A DNA stretch of 64,000 nucleotides from Dermacoccus abyssi. Its GTDB lineage: Bacteria > Actinomycetota > Actinomycetes > Actinomycetales > Dermatophilaceae. The notes beneath the pieces were generated by a model. The model saw nothing but the letters and a program-made list of their open reading frames with translations, searched no databases and had not been told where the DNA came from. The DNA lies in assembly GCF_003515945.1 (NCBI RefSeq), contig NZ_QWLM01000005.1, positions 1 through 64,000 of the forward strand, in the 5' to 3' direction. Each line of letters begins with the position of its first letter. The first letter of the stretch is position 1. Positions 1 to 10,391 of the stretch are shown piece after piece. The position numbers were made by a program, and so were the translations under genes.

Positions 1-50
1 CTCAACTTCGGACGAACCGCCCGATCTGCTGCCTGCTGACGACGAACCAC
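1..50 (-). CDS. IS30-family transposase, first 16 codons only (runs off the left edge)
   Basis: A GTG at 48-50 on the minus strand, preceded by GGAGGT (56-61), opens a frame beginning VVRRQQAADRAVRPKL. From memory this resembles the N-terminus of actinobacterial IS30 transposases, which are DDE recombinases with an N-terminal helix-turn-helix. Only the start is present, so no catalytic residue can be seen. The call rests on the N-terminal similarity and on the adjoining terminal sequence. Confidence 0.5.
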   Translation of the reverse strand, partial: MVRRQQAADRAVRPKL

Positions 51-52
51 TG

Positions 53-74
53 AACACCTCCACGACGAGGTGTT
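53..74 (-). promoter_or_regulatory. Hairpin that would hide the transposase ribosome binding site
   Basis: AACACCTC (53-60) and GAGGTGTT (67-74) are perfect complements around a 6-base loop. On the minus strand the 3' arm contains the GGAGGT of the transposase gene. Transcripts entering from outside the element would fold this stem and block translation, while a transcript starting inside it would not. Such protection against impinging transcription is known for other insertion sequences; here it is inferred from the sequence alone. Confidence 0.45.
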
Positions 75-97
75 GCGACGACCAGTTGAATCCGCCT

Positions 98-500
98 TGG
101 GATCCGGCGTCGGAGTGATGCCGGAGCTGGCCGGGACCGACGGGATGCCCGTCCCGGTCACGCCGCCACAGCGCCATCCGCAGCGGGATCATCACAAGGT
201 CCGTGTGCTTGCTGGTCTGCGCATGCCAGGCGACGATGCGTTGCGAGAACACGTCGAGGATGAACGCGACATACACCCATCCGGCCCACGTCCGCACATA
301 CGTGAAGTCCGTCACCCACGTGTGATCCGGGCGCGGAGCGGTGAAGTCCCGGTTCAGCAGGTCCCCGGCACGGACCCCATCCTTGGCGGGGATCGTGGTG
401 CGGATCGCTTTCGCCCGCGTGACCCCGGAAAGGCCCAGGGCCCGCATCGCGCGGTCCACCGCACCGCGAGACACGTCCTGGAGCAGGGCATCATTCCCAA
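98..500 (-). pseudogene. IS3-family transposase (OrfB) fragment, interrupted by the IS30 element
   Basis: The minus strand encodes an rve-type integrase core. It contains DHTWVTDFTYVRTWAGWVYV with the first catalytic Asp, then VFSQRIVAWHA and a downstream HHSDAGSQ motif with the second Asp. The reading stops matching directly after SDAGSQ, at about base 98, where the IS30 end begins, so the Glu-containing C-terminal part is missing. Upstream, similarity fades near DVSRGAVDRAMRALGL (about 475-495), and no proper OrfB start or OrfA is found. The fragment is therefore broken at both ends and should be inactive. The long plus-strand frame across it is a shadow. Confidence 0.75.
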
Positions 501-712
501 CCGCCTCGTCCCGGACCTGGTCTCGCGCATTCTCGAAGCGCGCGACGCGTACCTTACGGCCCACGATCTGGCGTGTCGGATGGGTGAGGCCACGCCGCCG
601 GTTCGTGTCCGCGACGATCAGGGCGGCTGGGTGTGGGTAGACCCCGACCCGCTCGCTACGGGAGATCGGCTGACGACGTCAGGTCACGGAGTCGAACACG
701 CCACATTGCGAG

Positions 713-762
713 GATGTTGTGTTGTTTGTGCGCCTCATACGGCGCCTGAACAACACAACATC
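713..762. terminator. Long inverted repeat after the SDR gene
   Basis: Outer arms GATGTTGTGTTGTT (713-726) and AACAACACAACATC (749-762) pair perfectly. A symmetrical 3-by-3 internal bulge follows, then a GCGCC/GGCGC inner stem with a 6-base loop. The structure begins 7 bases past the stop codon of the minus-strand SDR gene, so it is most likely its transcription terminator. There is no U-run. It also separates that gene from the IS remnant. Confidence 0.65.
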
Positions 763-768
763 GTGCGC

Positions 769-1479
769 TCAGGCGCGGTTCGTGGCTGCGGGGCCGGGGC
801 GGACCGAGACCATGTCGAGGTTGGCGTCCGGCGAGGCCGTCAACGCAGCGCGGACGGCGCCGGCCACCGACTCCGGGCGCAGGTAGTTCTCCGCGTCGTA
901 CTCGCGCCCCTCGAAGTCGTTGAGTTCGATCTGCATGTCCGTGGCCACGCGGCCCGGGTGAACGGAGGAGACACGGATCCCCGCCGGTCGAAGCTCCTCG
1001 CGCATCGCGTCGGTGAGTGCGCGAGCCGCGAACTTGGACGCCGAGTAGACGCCGCCGGGCCCGTTGGCCGTGAGCCCCGAACCCGAGTTGATGACGACGA
1101 CCGTTCCGGACGCCTCCTCGAGAGCGGGCAGGGCGAGCCGAGTCAGATCCGCGACGGCGAACACGTTGACCTCGAAGGTGCGACGCCAGTCTTCACGCGA
1201 GAGGTCGCGGAAGGCGCCGCTGCCGAGTAGGCCAGCGGAATGCACGAGACCGTCGAGCCGCTCGAGGCCGAGCTCGTCAACCGCCCGCTCGACGGCGTCG
1301 GCGTCCGTGAGGTCGGCCGCGAACGGGCGGGCCGATGCGTAGCGCTCACAGGCCGCAGCGACCGCAGCGGGGTCGGTTCCGCCGACGATCAACTCGTGGT
1401 CGGAGGCCAGATCGTCACAGATCGCACGGCCGATGCCGCGCGTTCCACCGGTGACCAGGATGACGGGACGTTCGCTCAT
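769..1479 (-). CDS. SDR-family NAD(P)-dependent oxidoreductase
   Basis: This 236-residue protein has the classical short-chain dehydrogenase layout. The cofactor-binding TGGTRGIG motif lies at about residues 10-17, an HSAG motif (in place of NNAG) at about 85, the catalytic Ser region INSGSG at about 135, and YSASK with catalytic Tyr and Lys at about 150. The length is typical of a single-domain soluble SDR. The substrate cannot be deduced. The gene is monocistronic, ends at a strong inverted repeat, and diverges from the small secreted-protein gene across about 200 bases that should hold both promoters. Some annotators would call it a 3-oxoacyl-ACP reductase-like protein, but nothing here shows a role in fatty acid synthesis. 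Confidence 0.88.
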   Translation of the reverse strand: MSERPVILVTGGTRGIGRAICDDLASDHELIVGGTDPAAVAAACERYASARPFAADLTDADAVERAVDELGLERLDGLVHSAGLLGSGAFRDLSREDWRRTFEVNVFAVADLTRLALPALEEASGTVVVINSGSGLTANGPGGVYSASKFAARALTDAMREELRPAGIRVSSVHPGRVATDMQIELNDFEGREYDAENYLRPESVAGAVRAALTASPDANLDMVSVRPGPAATNRA

Positions 1480-1688
1480 GACTCCACGCTATCGGCGTCC
1501 CCAGACAGACCGCATCCCCGACCGGTTCACGACCTCGCGCGGCCGGGGCGTCATGCGCGCTCCGGGCGAGCCACCGAGCGCACCGCATCGCGGCGCGGCC
1601 GTGCGCAACGGTGGGCGCCTCCCTGTCCGGAACCTGCGCAGGGATACCTGCTCCCGAGCCGTGTCACAACCACACAGGAGGGGACGTG

Positions 1689-2066
1689 ATGAACATCAAG
1701 CGCGCAGTTTCAGCAACTCTGTTGGCCGGAGGGATTGCCGTCAAGGGCACCGGCGTTGCATCGTCCGCGTCAGCGGGACCGTCGATCGGCAAGACCTGGA
1801 ATGCCGGAACCACGCTGTACTACGCCTACTACGCCGCGACCGACACCTTCTGCATCGGGCGAGGTTCATCGTCGCCCGCGCGACTCAGCGTTGCGTTCTC
1901 CAAGGGTGGCAGGGGGCTGCACTCCCTGACGCTGAACGCCAAGGTAGGCAAACAAGCGTGTTCGCAACTCAAGAAGAACTCTTCCCGTCTCTACGAGAAC
2001 GACCGCGTGAAGTTCACGCTCGCGAACTGCCTCGGCGCCAAGTCCACCGGATACCTGCGCGTCTGA
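1689..2066 (+). CDS. Small secreted protein of unknown function
   Basis: The start ATG at 1689 has a strong AGGAGGGGA site (1677-1685), so an upstream in-frame ATG at 1611 is rejected. The 125-residue product begins with MNIKR and a hydrophobic stretch that ends in ASSASAGPS. This is a Sec-type signal peptide with a likely cleavage after ASA near residue 30. The mature part of about 95 residues is rich in Ser, Gly, Lys and Tyr and has three Cys (in DTFCIG, KQACSQ and LANCLG). No membrane anchor or sortase motif is present, so it should be released. I do not recognise a family. It stands alone between divergent and convergent neighbours. Confidence 0.7.
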   Translation: MNIKRAVSATLLAGGIAVKGTGVASSASAGPSIGKTWNAGTTLYYAYYAATDTFCIGRGSSSPARLSVAFSKGGRGLHSLTLNAKVGKQACSQLKKNSSRLYENDRVKFTLANCLGAKSTGYLRV

Positions 2067-2191
2067 CGCGCTCCTCGTGGTTCTCCAGGGCGCCGCGAGG
2101 ACCAGGAGGCCCGTTTGCGTGGGGCAATCCATCAACATTGCGCATGTCATGCGACGCGGAACGTCGACCGGATCGCCGGGGTCGCGGAGCG

Positions 2192-3469
2192 TCAGACCCA
2201 GTGGCCGCGAGCCGGTTGAGGCGTCATGAGGTTGACATGCTCCGGCGTCAGGTCGTCGATCGCGTTGACGCCGACCAGACGCATCGTGCGTCGCATCGAG
2301 GTATGCATGAGGTCGAGCATGCGTGTGACGCCGCGCTGACCACCGGCCATGAGGCCATACATGTAGGCGCGCCCCACGAGCGCGTAGTCGGCGCCCAGCG
2401 CGACGGCGGCTACGACGTCGGCACCGTCCATGATCCCCGTGTCGATGCCGATCGAGAAGGCATCGCCGAGTTCGGCACGCACCTCGGGCAACAGGTGCAA
2501 CGGGATCGGTGCACGGTCGAGCTGACGGCCCCCGTGGTTGGACAGGATGATCCCGTCGACACCGCCCTCGGCGATGCGGGCCGCGTCAGGCACGCTCTGC
2601 ACGCCCTTGACGACGAGGCGCCCCGGCCACAGCTGGGCGAGCCACGCGATGTCGTCGTGGTCGAGTGACGGGTCGAACATGCGGTTGACGAGATCGGCCA
2701 CGGTGCCCGAACTACGGGAGAGCGATGCGAATGACAGCGGCTCGTGGGTGAGGAAATCGAACCACCAGTGCGGGTGCGCCGCTGCGTCGAGGACCGTCCG
2801 GGCGGTCAGCTGCGGCGGGATGGAGAAGCCGTTGCGCGTGTCGCGCAGGCGTGCGCCCGCGATGGCTGTGTCCACCGTGACGACGAGCGTGCGAAAGCCT
2901 GCCTGCCAAGCCCGCTCGACGAGTGCTGCCGAAGCCTCGCGGTCGTTCCACAGGTAGAGCTGGAACCAGTTGTCACCGTCCGGCGCATGGGTCGCGACGT
3001 CCTCGATCGAGGCGGTGCCCATCGTCGAGAGGCAGAAGGGGATGTCGGCGTCGGCGGCGGCTGCGGAACCGGCGTATTCACCCTCGCTGTGCATCATCCG
3101 GGTGAAGCCGGTGGGGGCGATGCCGAGCGGCATCGCGACACGTCGCCCGAAGATCTCGGTCGAGGTGTCGGCATCCGAGACGTCGTGCAGGACGTGGGGC
3201 ACGAATTCCACGTTCCGGTAGCTCAGCCGCGAGCGCCGCAGGGAGATCTCCGCCTCGGCGGCGCCGTCGACGTAGTCGAACGGAGCCTTCGGTGTGCGTC
3301 GCTTCGCGATCTCGCGCAGTTCCCAGACGCTCGTGGCTTTCTCCAGCCGACGCCCGACGCGATCGGTCGACGGTTTGGCGAACCGCACGAGCGATGCCAG
3401 TTCACGAACATCCGGCATGCGGCGTTCCAGCGCGGCGGGGATGGGGCGGGAGTGGTGCGAGGACGTCAT
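2192..3469 (-). CDS. lldD: FMN-dependent L-lactate dehydrogenase (alpha-hydroxy acid dehydrogenase family)
   Basis: This 425-residue protein belongs to the FMN-dependent alpha-hydroxy acid oxidase/dehydrogenase family and is closest in pattern to mycobacterial LldD2. The N-terminal REIAKRRTPKAPFDYVDGAA, the FMN-binding PLGIAPTGF, and SNHGGRQLD near residue 310 are all present; the last carries the catalytic His and substrate-binding Arg. IDTGIMDGAD and GADYALVGRAYMYG complete the phosphate-binding TIM-barrel end. It would oxidise L-lactate to pyruvate and pass electrons to quinone at the membrane. Related enzymes (lactate 2-monooxygenase, MftD) are alternatives. The gene is monocistronic, and its promoter lies in the gap before the ileS leader. 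Confidence 0.85.
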   Translation of the reverse strand: MTSSHHSRPIPAALERRMPDVRELASLVRFAKPSTDRVGRRLEKATSVWELREIAKRRTPKAPFDYVDGAAEAEISLRRSRLSYRNVEFVPHVLHDVSDADTSTEIFGRRVAMPLGIAPTGFTRMMHSEGEYAGSAAAADADIPFCLSTMGTASIEDVATHAPDGDNWFQLYLWNDREASAALVERAWQAGFRTLVVTVDTAIAGARLRDTRNGFSIPPQLTARTVLDAAAHPHWWFDFLTHEPLSFASLSRSSGTVADLVNRMFDPSLDHDDIAWLAQLWPGRLVVKGVQSVPDAARIAEGGVDGIILSNHGGRQLDRAPIPLHLLPEVRAELGDAFSIGIDTGIMDGADVVAAVALGADYALVGRAYMYGLMAGGQRGVTRMLDLMHTSMRRTMRLVGVNAIDDLTPEHVNLMTPQPARGHWV

Positions 3470-3579
3470 CGCTCAACACTACGACCGCGGCCGAACAGAC
3501 ATCGGGCCGCGCCCCTGATCCTCCGGGGCGCGTTTTCCTCACACCGTCGCCGCTCGCTACCATGGTCGTAACGACGTTC

Positions 3580-3770
3580 GAGCCGTCATCAGCGGCGAGT
3601 CCCCGGAAGAACAGTGCCACCACATGGAGACACTCAGTAGAACCGGGCGGGAGTGGCCCGTCACAGCCGGCATGAAGCGGTCAGATCGCTCCCTGTGCAC
3701 GCGGGTTCGAGATGGCAAGCAAGGTGGTACCGCGAGGTTCCGACACATGTCGGTGCCGTCGTCCTTGCAC
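3580..3770 (+). promoter_or_regulatory. T-box leader of ileS
   Basis: The T-box core GGTGGTACCGCG is at 3723-3734. It sits inside a stem formed by GCAAGG (3719-3724) and CCTTGC (3763-3768), which is the canonical antiterminator/antisequestrator arrangement. Its bulge pairs with the NCCA end of uncharged tRNA. A small hairpin at 3583-3596 displays ATC (3588-3590) in its loop and is a candidate Ile specifier. Actinobacterial ileS T-boxes are known to act mainly on translation initiation, and I see no clear U-tract terminator before ileS. The 5' limit is approximate. Confidence 0.85.
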
Positions 3771-3798
3771 CCGACCTGACCGCGCAAAGGATGCCGCC

Positions 3799-6700
3799 AT
3801 GACCTACCCAAAGGTCGACCTCACCCAGAATGCCACTGCCGCAGATCAGCACGCCGGTGAGGCATTCGGGATCAAGGGCGTGCCCTCCTCGCCCGCGTTC
3901 CCCGACATCGAACGCGCCGTCCTCGACTACTGGGCGGCCGACGACACCTTCCGCGCCTCGATCGAACAGCGTGACGCCGGTGAGAACGGGGAGAACGAGT
4001 TCGTCTTCTACGACGGCCCGCCCTTCGCCAACGGTCTGCCGCACTACGGCCACCTCCTCACGAGCTACGTCAAGGACCTCGTGCCGCGCTACATGACGAT
4101 GCGCGGCAAGAAGGTCGACCGTGTCTTCGGGTGGGACACCCACGGCCTGCCCGCCGAACTCGAGGCGATGCGTCAGCTCGGTCTGAAGACCAAGGACGAG
4201 ATCGTCGAGATGGGCATCGAGCAGTTCAACGACGCCGCCAAGGCGAGCGTCATGAAGTACGCCGACGAATGGGTCGCCTACGTGGGCCGCATGGGCCGCT
4301 GGGTCGACTTCGAGCGCGGCTACCGCACGTACAACGCCGGCTACATGGAGTCGGTCATCTGGGCGTTCAAATCGCTGTACGAGAAAGGCCTCATCTACGA
4401 AGGCCTGCGCGTGCTGCCGTACTGCTGGAACGACGAGACGCCGCTGTCCAACCACGAACTGCGCATGGACGAGGACGTCTACCAGAACCGTCAGGACCCG
4501 GCCGTGACGGTCGGCTTCACCCTGGAGACGGGCGAGAAGGCCCTCATCTGGACGACGACGCCCTGGACGCTGCCGAGCAACCTCACCGTTTCCGTCGGCC
4601 CCGACATCGACTACGTCGTCGTCGAGGCTGACGCCCCGACCGGCTCGAGCGAGCGCTACGTCATCGCCGAAGCGCGCCTCGCGGCCTACGCCAAGGACCT
4701 GTTCGGCGAGAAGCTGGACGCCGACGCCCTCGCAGGCAAGGTCGTCGAGCGACTCAAGGGCCGCGACCTCGTCGGCCGCCGGTACACCGCACCCTTCACG
4801 TACTTCGCGAACGACGAGAAGCTCGCGGGCACCGCCGCGTGGAGCATCCTGTCCGCCGACTACGTCACGACCGACGACGGTACGGGCCTCGTCCACATGG
4901 CCCCCGCCTTCGGTGAGGAGGACAAGGCCGCCACGGACGCCGCGGGCATCCCACCGGTCGTTCCCGTGGGCCCCGACGGCCGCTTCACCTACCCGGTGAG
5001 CGACTACGAAGGCATGCAGGTCTTCGACGCGAGCCCGCACATCATCGACCACCTCAAGGCGGCGACGAAGGGTGCGGGGGAGAAGGGCCACGTCAGCGAC
5101 GGCACGCTTCTCGTGCGCCGCGAGAGCTACGACCACTCCTACCCGCACTGCTGGCGCTGCCGTCAGCCGCTCATCTACATGGCGGTGAGCTCCTGGTTCG
5201 TCGAGGTGACGAAGATCAAGGAGCGCATGCTCGCGCACAACGACGAGATCACCTGGGTGCCCGGCAACGTCAAGCACGGCCAGTTCGGCAAGTGGCTGGA
5301 GAACGCACGCGACTGGTCGATCACCCGTAACCGCTTCTGGGGCAGCCCCGTTCCGGTGTGGAAGTCGGACAACCCCGCCTACCCGCGCGTCGATGTGTAC
5401 GGCTCCTTCGCCGACCTCGAGCGCGACTTCGGCACGCTGCCGGTGAACGCCGCCGGCGAACCCGACCTGCACCGTCCGTTCATCGACGAACTCACGCGCC
5501 CCAACCCGGACGACCCGAGCGGCCAGTCCACGATGCGCCGTGTCAGCGACGTGCTCGACGTCTGGTTCGACTCCGGCTCGATGAGCTACGCGCAGGTGCA
5601 CTACCCGATGGAGAACGAGGCCTGGTTCGAGAACCACTTCCCGGCCGACTTCATCGTCGAGTACATCGGCCAGACGCGCGGCTGGTTCTACACGCTCCAC
5701 ATCCTCGCGACCGCGCTGTTCGACAAGCCGGCGTTCAGCTCCGTCATCTGCCACGGCATCGTGCTCGGCAGCGACGGGCAGAAGATGAGCAAGTCGCTGC
5801 GCAACTATCCCGACGTCTCGGAGGTCTTCGACCGTGACGGCGCCGACGCGATGCGCTGGTTCCTCATGTCGAGCCCGATCCTGCGCGGCGGCAATCTCTC
5901 TGTCACCGAGCAGGGCATCCGCGACGGCGTGCGTCAGGTCATGATGCCGCTGTGGAACGCCTGGTCGTTCTTCGCGCTGTACGCCAACGCGGCCAACGGC
6001 GGCGAGGGATACGAGGCCAAGTGGACGACGAGTTCGACCGACGTCCTCGACCGCTACCTGCTCGCCAAGCTGCGCGACCTCGTCGAGACGATGCAGGCGC
6101 AGCTGGACGCCTATGACATCGCCGGTGCCTGCGAGAGCGTGCGCGGCTTCCTCGACGTCCTGACGAACTGGTACATCCGCCGCAGCCGCGAGCGCTTCTG
6201 GGGCACGGGCGCCTCGGCGCAGACCGGTGACTCGCACGAGTCCCTGTCGGCCGAGGCCTTCGACACGCTCTACACGGCCCTCGAGGTCGTGACGCGCGTC
6301 GCCGCACCGCTTCTGCCCTTCGAGACGGAGCAGATCTGGCGCGGTCTCACGGGTGGCCGCTCCGTGCACCTCAGCGACTGGCCGGTCGCGGACGACCTGC
6401 CGGCGAACGACGAGCTCGTCGCCGCCATGGATCGTGCCCGTGAGGTCTGCTCGGTGACGCTCGGCCTGCGCAAGGCGGAGCGCCTGCGTGTGCGTCTGCC
6501 GCTCGCGAGCGTCACGGTGGTCGGTGAGAACCCGCACCAGCTCGAGGAGTTCGCGAGCCTCGTCTCCGACGAGGTCAACGTGCGTCACCTCGTCCTGGCC
6601 GACTCGGCCAGCGCCGACGCCGATCGCTTCGGTGTGAGCCAGCGCCTGTCGGTCAACGCTCGCGCTGCCGGCCCGCGCCTGGGCAAGAACGTCCAGCAGG

Positions 6701-7179
6701 CCATCAAGGGCAGCAAGTCGGGTGACTGGTCGGTCGACGCGAACGGCGTCGTCACCGCCGGCGGGCTCGAACTCGTCGAGGGCGAGTACACGCTCGACAT
6801 GGCTGTCGACGCCGACAAGGCCGGCGCCAACACGGCGGCAGCGATGCTGCCGAGCGGCGGTTTCGTCGTCCTCGACACCGAAGTGAGCCCGGAGCTCGCC
6901 GCCGAGGGGCTCGCCCGTGACGTCGTGCGCGCCGTCCAGCAGGCCCGCCGCGACGCCGGACTCGACATCTCCGACCGCATCTCGCTCACCGTCACCGGTG
7001 ACGACGAGGTCTGGGGCGCCACCGTCGCGCACCAGGACCTCATCATGCGCGAGACGCTCGCCGTCCAGTTCGGTTCGGCCGGTGCCGCGCACCAGCTGCC
7101 CGAGGGCGTCGGTACCGAGGCCGAGGTCGGCGACAAGCAGAAGGTCCGCATCGTCGTGAAGAAGGTGGAGGGCAAGTGA
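3799..7179 (+). CDS. ileS: Isoleucyl-tRNA synthetase
   Basis: This class I aminoacyl-tRNA synthetase of 1126 residues charges tRNA-Ile in the cytoplasm. The ATP-binding HIGH motif appears as HYGH within [14 protein letters not shown] (about residues 73-86). KMSKS is present in [13 protein letters not shown] at about residue 660, after the CP1 editing domain and the WFDSGSM motif. The length and the [11 protein letters not shown] form point to the eukaryote-like IleRS2 clade, in which intrinsic mupirocin tolerance is common. ATG 3799 is chosen because AAAGG lies 9 bases upstream and the T-box fills the preceding sequence. A more upstream ATG at 3712 falls inside the T-box. The stop overlaps the folC start (GTGA). 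Confidence 0.97.
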   Translation: MTYPKVDLTQNATAADQHAGEAFGIKGVPSSPAFPDIERAVLDYWAADDTFRASIEQRDAGENGENEFVFYDGPPFANGLPHYGHLLTSYVKDLVPRYMTMRGKKVDRVFGWDTHGLPAELEAMRQLGLKTKDEIVEMGIEQFNDAAKASVMKYADEWVAYVGRMGRWVDFERGYRTYNAGYMESVIWAFKSLYEKGLIYEGLRVLPYCWNDETPLSNHELRMDEDVYQNRQDPAVTVGFTLETGEKALIWTTTPWTLPSNLTVSVGPDIDYVVVEADAPTGSSERYVIAEARLAAYAKDLFGEKLDADALAGKVVERLKGRDLVGRRYTAPFTYFANDEKLAGTAAWSILSADYVTTDDGTGLVHMAPAFGEEDKAATDAAGIPPVVPVGPDGRFTYPVSDYEGMQVFDASPHIIDHLKAATKGAGEKGHVSDGTLLVRRESYDHSYPHCWRCRQPLIYMAVSSWFVEVTKIKERMLAHNDEITWVPGNVKHGQFGKWLENARDWSITRNRFWGSPVPVWKSDNPAYPRVDVYGSFADLERDFGTLPVNAAGEPDLHRPFIDELTRPNPDDPSGQSTMRRVSDVLDVWFDSGSMSYAQVHYPMENEAWFENHFPADFIVEYIGQTRGWFYTLHILATALFDKPAFSSVICHGIVLGSDGQKMSKSLRNYPDVSEVFDRDGADAMRWFLMSSPILRGGNLSVTEQGIRDGVRQVMMPLWNAWSFFALYANAANGGEGYEAKWTTSSTDVLDRYLLAKLRDLVETMQAQLDAYDIAGACESVRGFLDVLTNWYIRRSRERFWGTGASAQTGDSHESLSAEAFDTLYTALEVVTRVAAPLLPFETEQIWRGLTGGRSVHLSDWPVADDLPANDELVAAMDRAREVCSVTLGLRKAERLRVRLPLASVTVVGENPHQLEEFASLVSDEVNVRHLVLADSASADADRFGVSQRLSVNARAAGPRLGKNVQQAIKGSKSGDWSVDANGVVTAGGLELVEGEYTLDMAVDADKAGANTAAAMLPSGGFVVLDTEVSPELAAEGLARDVVRAVQQARRDAGLDISDRISLTVTGDDEVWGATVAHQDLIMRETLAVQFGSAGAAHQLPEGVGTEAEVGDKQKVRIVVKKVEGK

Positions 7180-8579
7180 CGCCCACGAAGCGAAGCGGCG
7201 CTCCTGACGCCGAGGCCCGCGAGGCCGAGCACCAGGCCGCGCTGCGCCTGCGGGTGCGCGAGATCGAGGACTCGATCCTCGCGCGCACCCCGGAGAACAA
7301 CCCGGAGCCGTCGCTCGAGCGCGTGCGCCGGGCGATGGAACTGCTCGGCGACCCGCAGAAGACGTTCCCGATGATCCACCTCACGGGCACGAACGGGAAG
7401 ACGACGACGACGCGCATCGTCGAGCGGGTGCTGCGCGAGCACGGCCTCAAGACAGGCCGGTTCACCTCGCCGCACCTGCACGACTTCCGTGAGCGCATCA
7501 CGCTCAACGGGGAGCCGGTCGACCCGGAGCGCTTCGTCGCGGTCTGGGAGGACGTGGAGCCGTTCATCGCGATGGTCGACGCCGAATGCCTCGCCGCCGA
7601 CGAGCCGACGATGACCTACTTCGAGGTCCTCGTCGTCCTCGCCTACGCCGTGTTCGCGGACGCGCCCGTCGACGTCGCCGTCGTCGAGGTCGGCCTCGGC
7701 GGCGTGTGGGACGCCACGAACGTGGCTGACGGCGTCGTCTCCGTCATCGCACCCGTGGCCATCGACCACACGCGCCTGCTCGGTGACACACTCGAGGACA
7801 TCGCGGGGGAGAAGAAGGGCATCATCAAACCGGGCGGCATCGCCGTCGTCGCCGAACAGGCCCCCGAGGTCGACGAGATCGTGCGCGAGTACTGCCTCGA
7901 GGTCGACGCCACGATGCTGCGCGAGGACGACGCCTTCGGCGTGACAGCCCGCGAACCTGCCGTTGGCGGACAGATGATCTCCGTGCGTGGCCTCGCCGCC
8001 GAGTACGCCGATCTGTTCCTGCCGCTCTTCGGCGAGCACCAGGCGCACAACACGGCGCTCGCGATCGCGGCTGTCGAGGCGTTCCTCGGCGGGGGCGAGC
8101 AGAAGATCGACGACGACGTCCTGCGCGCAGCGCTCGAAGGCGTGACGTCGCCGGGTCGTCTCGAGATCGTTCGCCGTTCACCCACGGTCGTCGTGGACGC
8201 CGCGCACAACCCGGCCGGTGCGGCCGCGTTGCGTAAGGCGCTCGCCGACTCGTTCCAGTTCAACCGCCTCGTGGGTCTCGTCGCCGTGCTCGCGGACAAG
8301 GACGCCGAGGCCATCCTCACGGCCCTCGAGCCGACGCTCGACCACGTCGTCGTCACGCGCAACACCTCGCCGCGCTCGATGGCGCCGCGGGAGCTGGGCA
8401 CGCTGGCGGCCGAGCTGTACGGCGACGACCGTGTCACCGTCATCGAGAACCTGCCGGACGCGCTCGACCACGCCGCACAGCTGGCCGACGAAGAGGGCAT
8501 CGGCGGTGGTGTGCTCGCCACCGGGTCGGTCATCACGGCCGCCGAGGTGCGCATGCTCCTGGGGGTGACGAACTCGTGA
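7176..8579 (+). CDS. folC: Bifunctional folylpolyglutamate/dihydrofolate synthase
   Basis: This 467-residue Mur-ligase-type enzyme adds glutamate to dihydropteroate and to folates. The P-loop [13 protein letters not shown] is near residue 70, followed by the characteristic [13 protein letters not shown] and a [14 protein letters not shown] segment. DAAHNPAGA near residue 345 marks the C-terminal domain. The GTG start overlaps the ileS stop, so it is translationally coupled. The downstream DUF4233 gene overlaps in the same way. ileS-folC-DUF4233-ndk is a frequent actinobacterial order; here uppP is inserted before ndk. Confidence 0.95.
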   Translation: MTPTKRSGAPDAEAREAEHQAALRLRVREIEDSILARTPENNPEPSLERVRRAMELLGDPQKTFPMIHLTGTNGKTTTTRIVERVLREHGLKTGRFTSPHLHDFRERITLNGEPVDPERFVAVWEDVEPFIAMVDAECLAADEPTMTYFEVLVVLAYAVFADAPVDVAVVEVGLGGVWDATNVADGVVSVIAPVAIDHTRLLGDTLEDIAGEKKGIIKPGGIAVVAEQAPEVDEIVREYCLEVDATMLREDDAFGVTAREPAVGGQMISVRGLAAEYADLFLPLFGEHQAHNTALAIAAVEAFLGGGEQKIDDDVLRAALEGVTSPGRLEIVRRSPTVVVDAAHNPAGAAALRKALADSFQFNRLVGLVAVLADKDAEAILTALEPTLDHVVVTRNTSPRSMAPRELGTLAAELYGDDRVTVIENLPDALDHAAQLADEEGIGGGVLATGSVITAAEVRMLLGVTNS

Positions 8580-8982
8580 TCGCCGAATGGATCCGGCGCC
8601 TGCGTTTCACCGGCATCGGTGAGCGCAAGACGCGACAGCTCGCCGGCGCGACGATCGGCTGCCAGGCGTTCATCCTGTTCTTCTTCGCCCTCACGGCGTG
8701 GGGTCTGGAGAACGCCGAGCACCCCGACGGCGGCGGCAACCAGAGCCTCTACCTCTGGGGTGGCCTCGGTCTGGCTGTGCTTTGTCTGTACGCCTCCGCG
8801 TCGATGCGGAAGTCGATCGGCATCCCCCTAGGGTGGGTGCTTCAGGTGGCTACGTTGCTCACCGCGTTCATCGCACCACTGATGCTCATCGCCGGGTTGC
8901 TCTTCCTCGCGCTGTGGATCACCGCGCTCGTGCAGGGCGACAAGATGGACGAACTGACGCGCAACTTCGTTGGGAGTAATAC

Positions 8983-8986
<4 letters not shown>
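8576..8986 (+). CDS. DUF4233 membrane protein
   Basis: This 136-residue protein has four predicted membrane helices (about residues 22-44, 57-75, 83-103 and 105-120) and short polar ends. Length, topology and position directly after folC match the DUF4233 family of actinobacteria, whose role is unknown. The GTG start overlaps the folC stop by four bases, and its own stop overlaps the uppP start. Coupling with uppP hints at an envelope role, but this is only context. Confidence 0.8.
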
Positions 8987-9849
<863 letters not shown>

Positions 9850-9896
9850 CATCATCCGAAGCAAGCATTCGAAAACTTCCTCTGGAGGAACCCGTC

Positions 9897-10325
9897 ATGA
9901 CCGCACAGACCGAGCGTTCGCTCGTCATCGTCAAGCCCGACGGCTACCGTCGCGGCCTCACCGGCGAGGTCCTGCGCCGCATCGAGGCGAAGGGTTACAC
10001 CCTCGCCGCGCTGCAGGTCACCGAGGCCACGCGTGAGCAGCTCGCCGAGCACTACGCCGAGCACGAGGGCAAGCCGTTCTACGAGCCGCTCGTGGAGTTC
10101 ATGAGCTCCGGCCCCGTCGTCGTCGCCGTCATCGAGGGCAACGACTGCATCAAGGGCTTCCGTTCGCTCGCCGGCGCCACCAACCCGACGGAGGCCGCCC
10201 CCGGTTCGATCCGCGGCGACCTCGGCCGCGACTGGGGCCTCAAGGTGCAGCAGAACATCGTCCACGGCTCCGACTCCACGGAGTCTGCCGAGCGCGAGAT
10301 CGGCATCTGGTTCCCCAACCTCTGA
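9897..10325 (+). CDS. ndk: Nucleoside-diphosphate kinase
   Basis: This 142-residue enzyme transfers the gamma-phosphate between nucleoside triphosphates and diphosphates through a phosphohistidine. The N-terminal SLVIVKPDGYRRGL and the active-site NIVHGSDS (His near residue 120) are intact, and the C-terminal EIGIWFP fits the short bacterial form. ATG 9897 has TGGAGGA (9883-9889) upstream, so longer in-frame extensions into uppP are rejected. A 47-base gap separates it from uppP. A strong terminator follows. Confidence 0.96.
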   Translation: MTAQTERSLVIVKPDGYRRGLTGEVLRRIEAKGYTLAALQVTEATREQLAEHYAEHEGKPFYEPLVEFMSSGPVVVAVIEGNDCIKGFRSLAGATNPTEAAPGSIRGDLGRDWGLKVQQNIVHGSDSTESAEREIGIWFPNL

Positions 10326-10345
10326 TCGACCACGTGACGTGAAGG

Positions 10346-10385
10346 AGCGGCGCGCCCCGGTGGGCGCGCCGCTGCGTTTGCTTTT
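10346..10385. terminator. Bidirectional terminator between ndk and the DUF2087 gene
   Basis: AGCGGCGCGCCC (10346-10357) and GGGCGCGCCGCT (10362-10373) form a perfect 12-bp stem with a 4-base loop. The sequence GCGTTTGCTTTT follows on the plus strand. It lies 20 bases past ndk and just before the end of the convergent minus-strand gene, so it can serve both. Confidence 0.85.
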
Positions 10386-10391
10386 GATGGG

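Larger units (their letters stand above)
1..98 (-). mobile_element. Left end of an IS30-family insertion sequence (partial)
   Basis: Read on the minus strand, this stretch holds a terminal sequence (about 62-98), a ribosome binding site and the first codons of an IS30-type transposase, then leaves the window. The sequence to its right (98 onward) is a coding fragment of a different IS family that breaks off abruptly at this point. The IS30 element therefore appears to be inserted into an older IS3-type element. The exact outer boundary cannot be fixed without the other end and its target duplication. Confidence 0.6.

Noticed and set aside
70-1230. A 386-codon plus-strand frame over the IS remnant and the SDR gene
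   Set aside because: It crosses two unrelated minus-strand coding regions and the inverted repeat at 713-762, and no family is recognisable.
3661-7092. A 1143-codon open frame antisense to ileS
   Set aside because: It mirrors the codon phase of ileS, consists of Val/Arg/Asp/Glu-rich shadow sequence without motifs, and has no plausible start signal. Third-position GC bias produces such frames.
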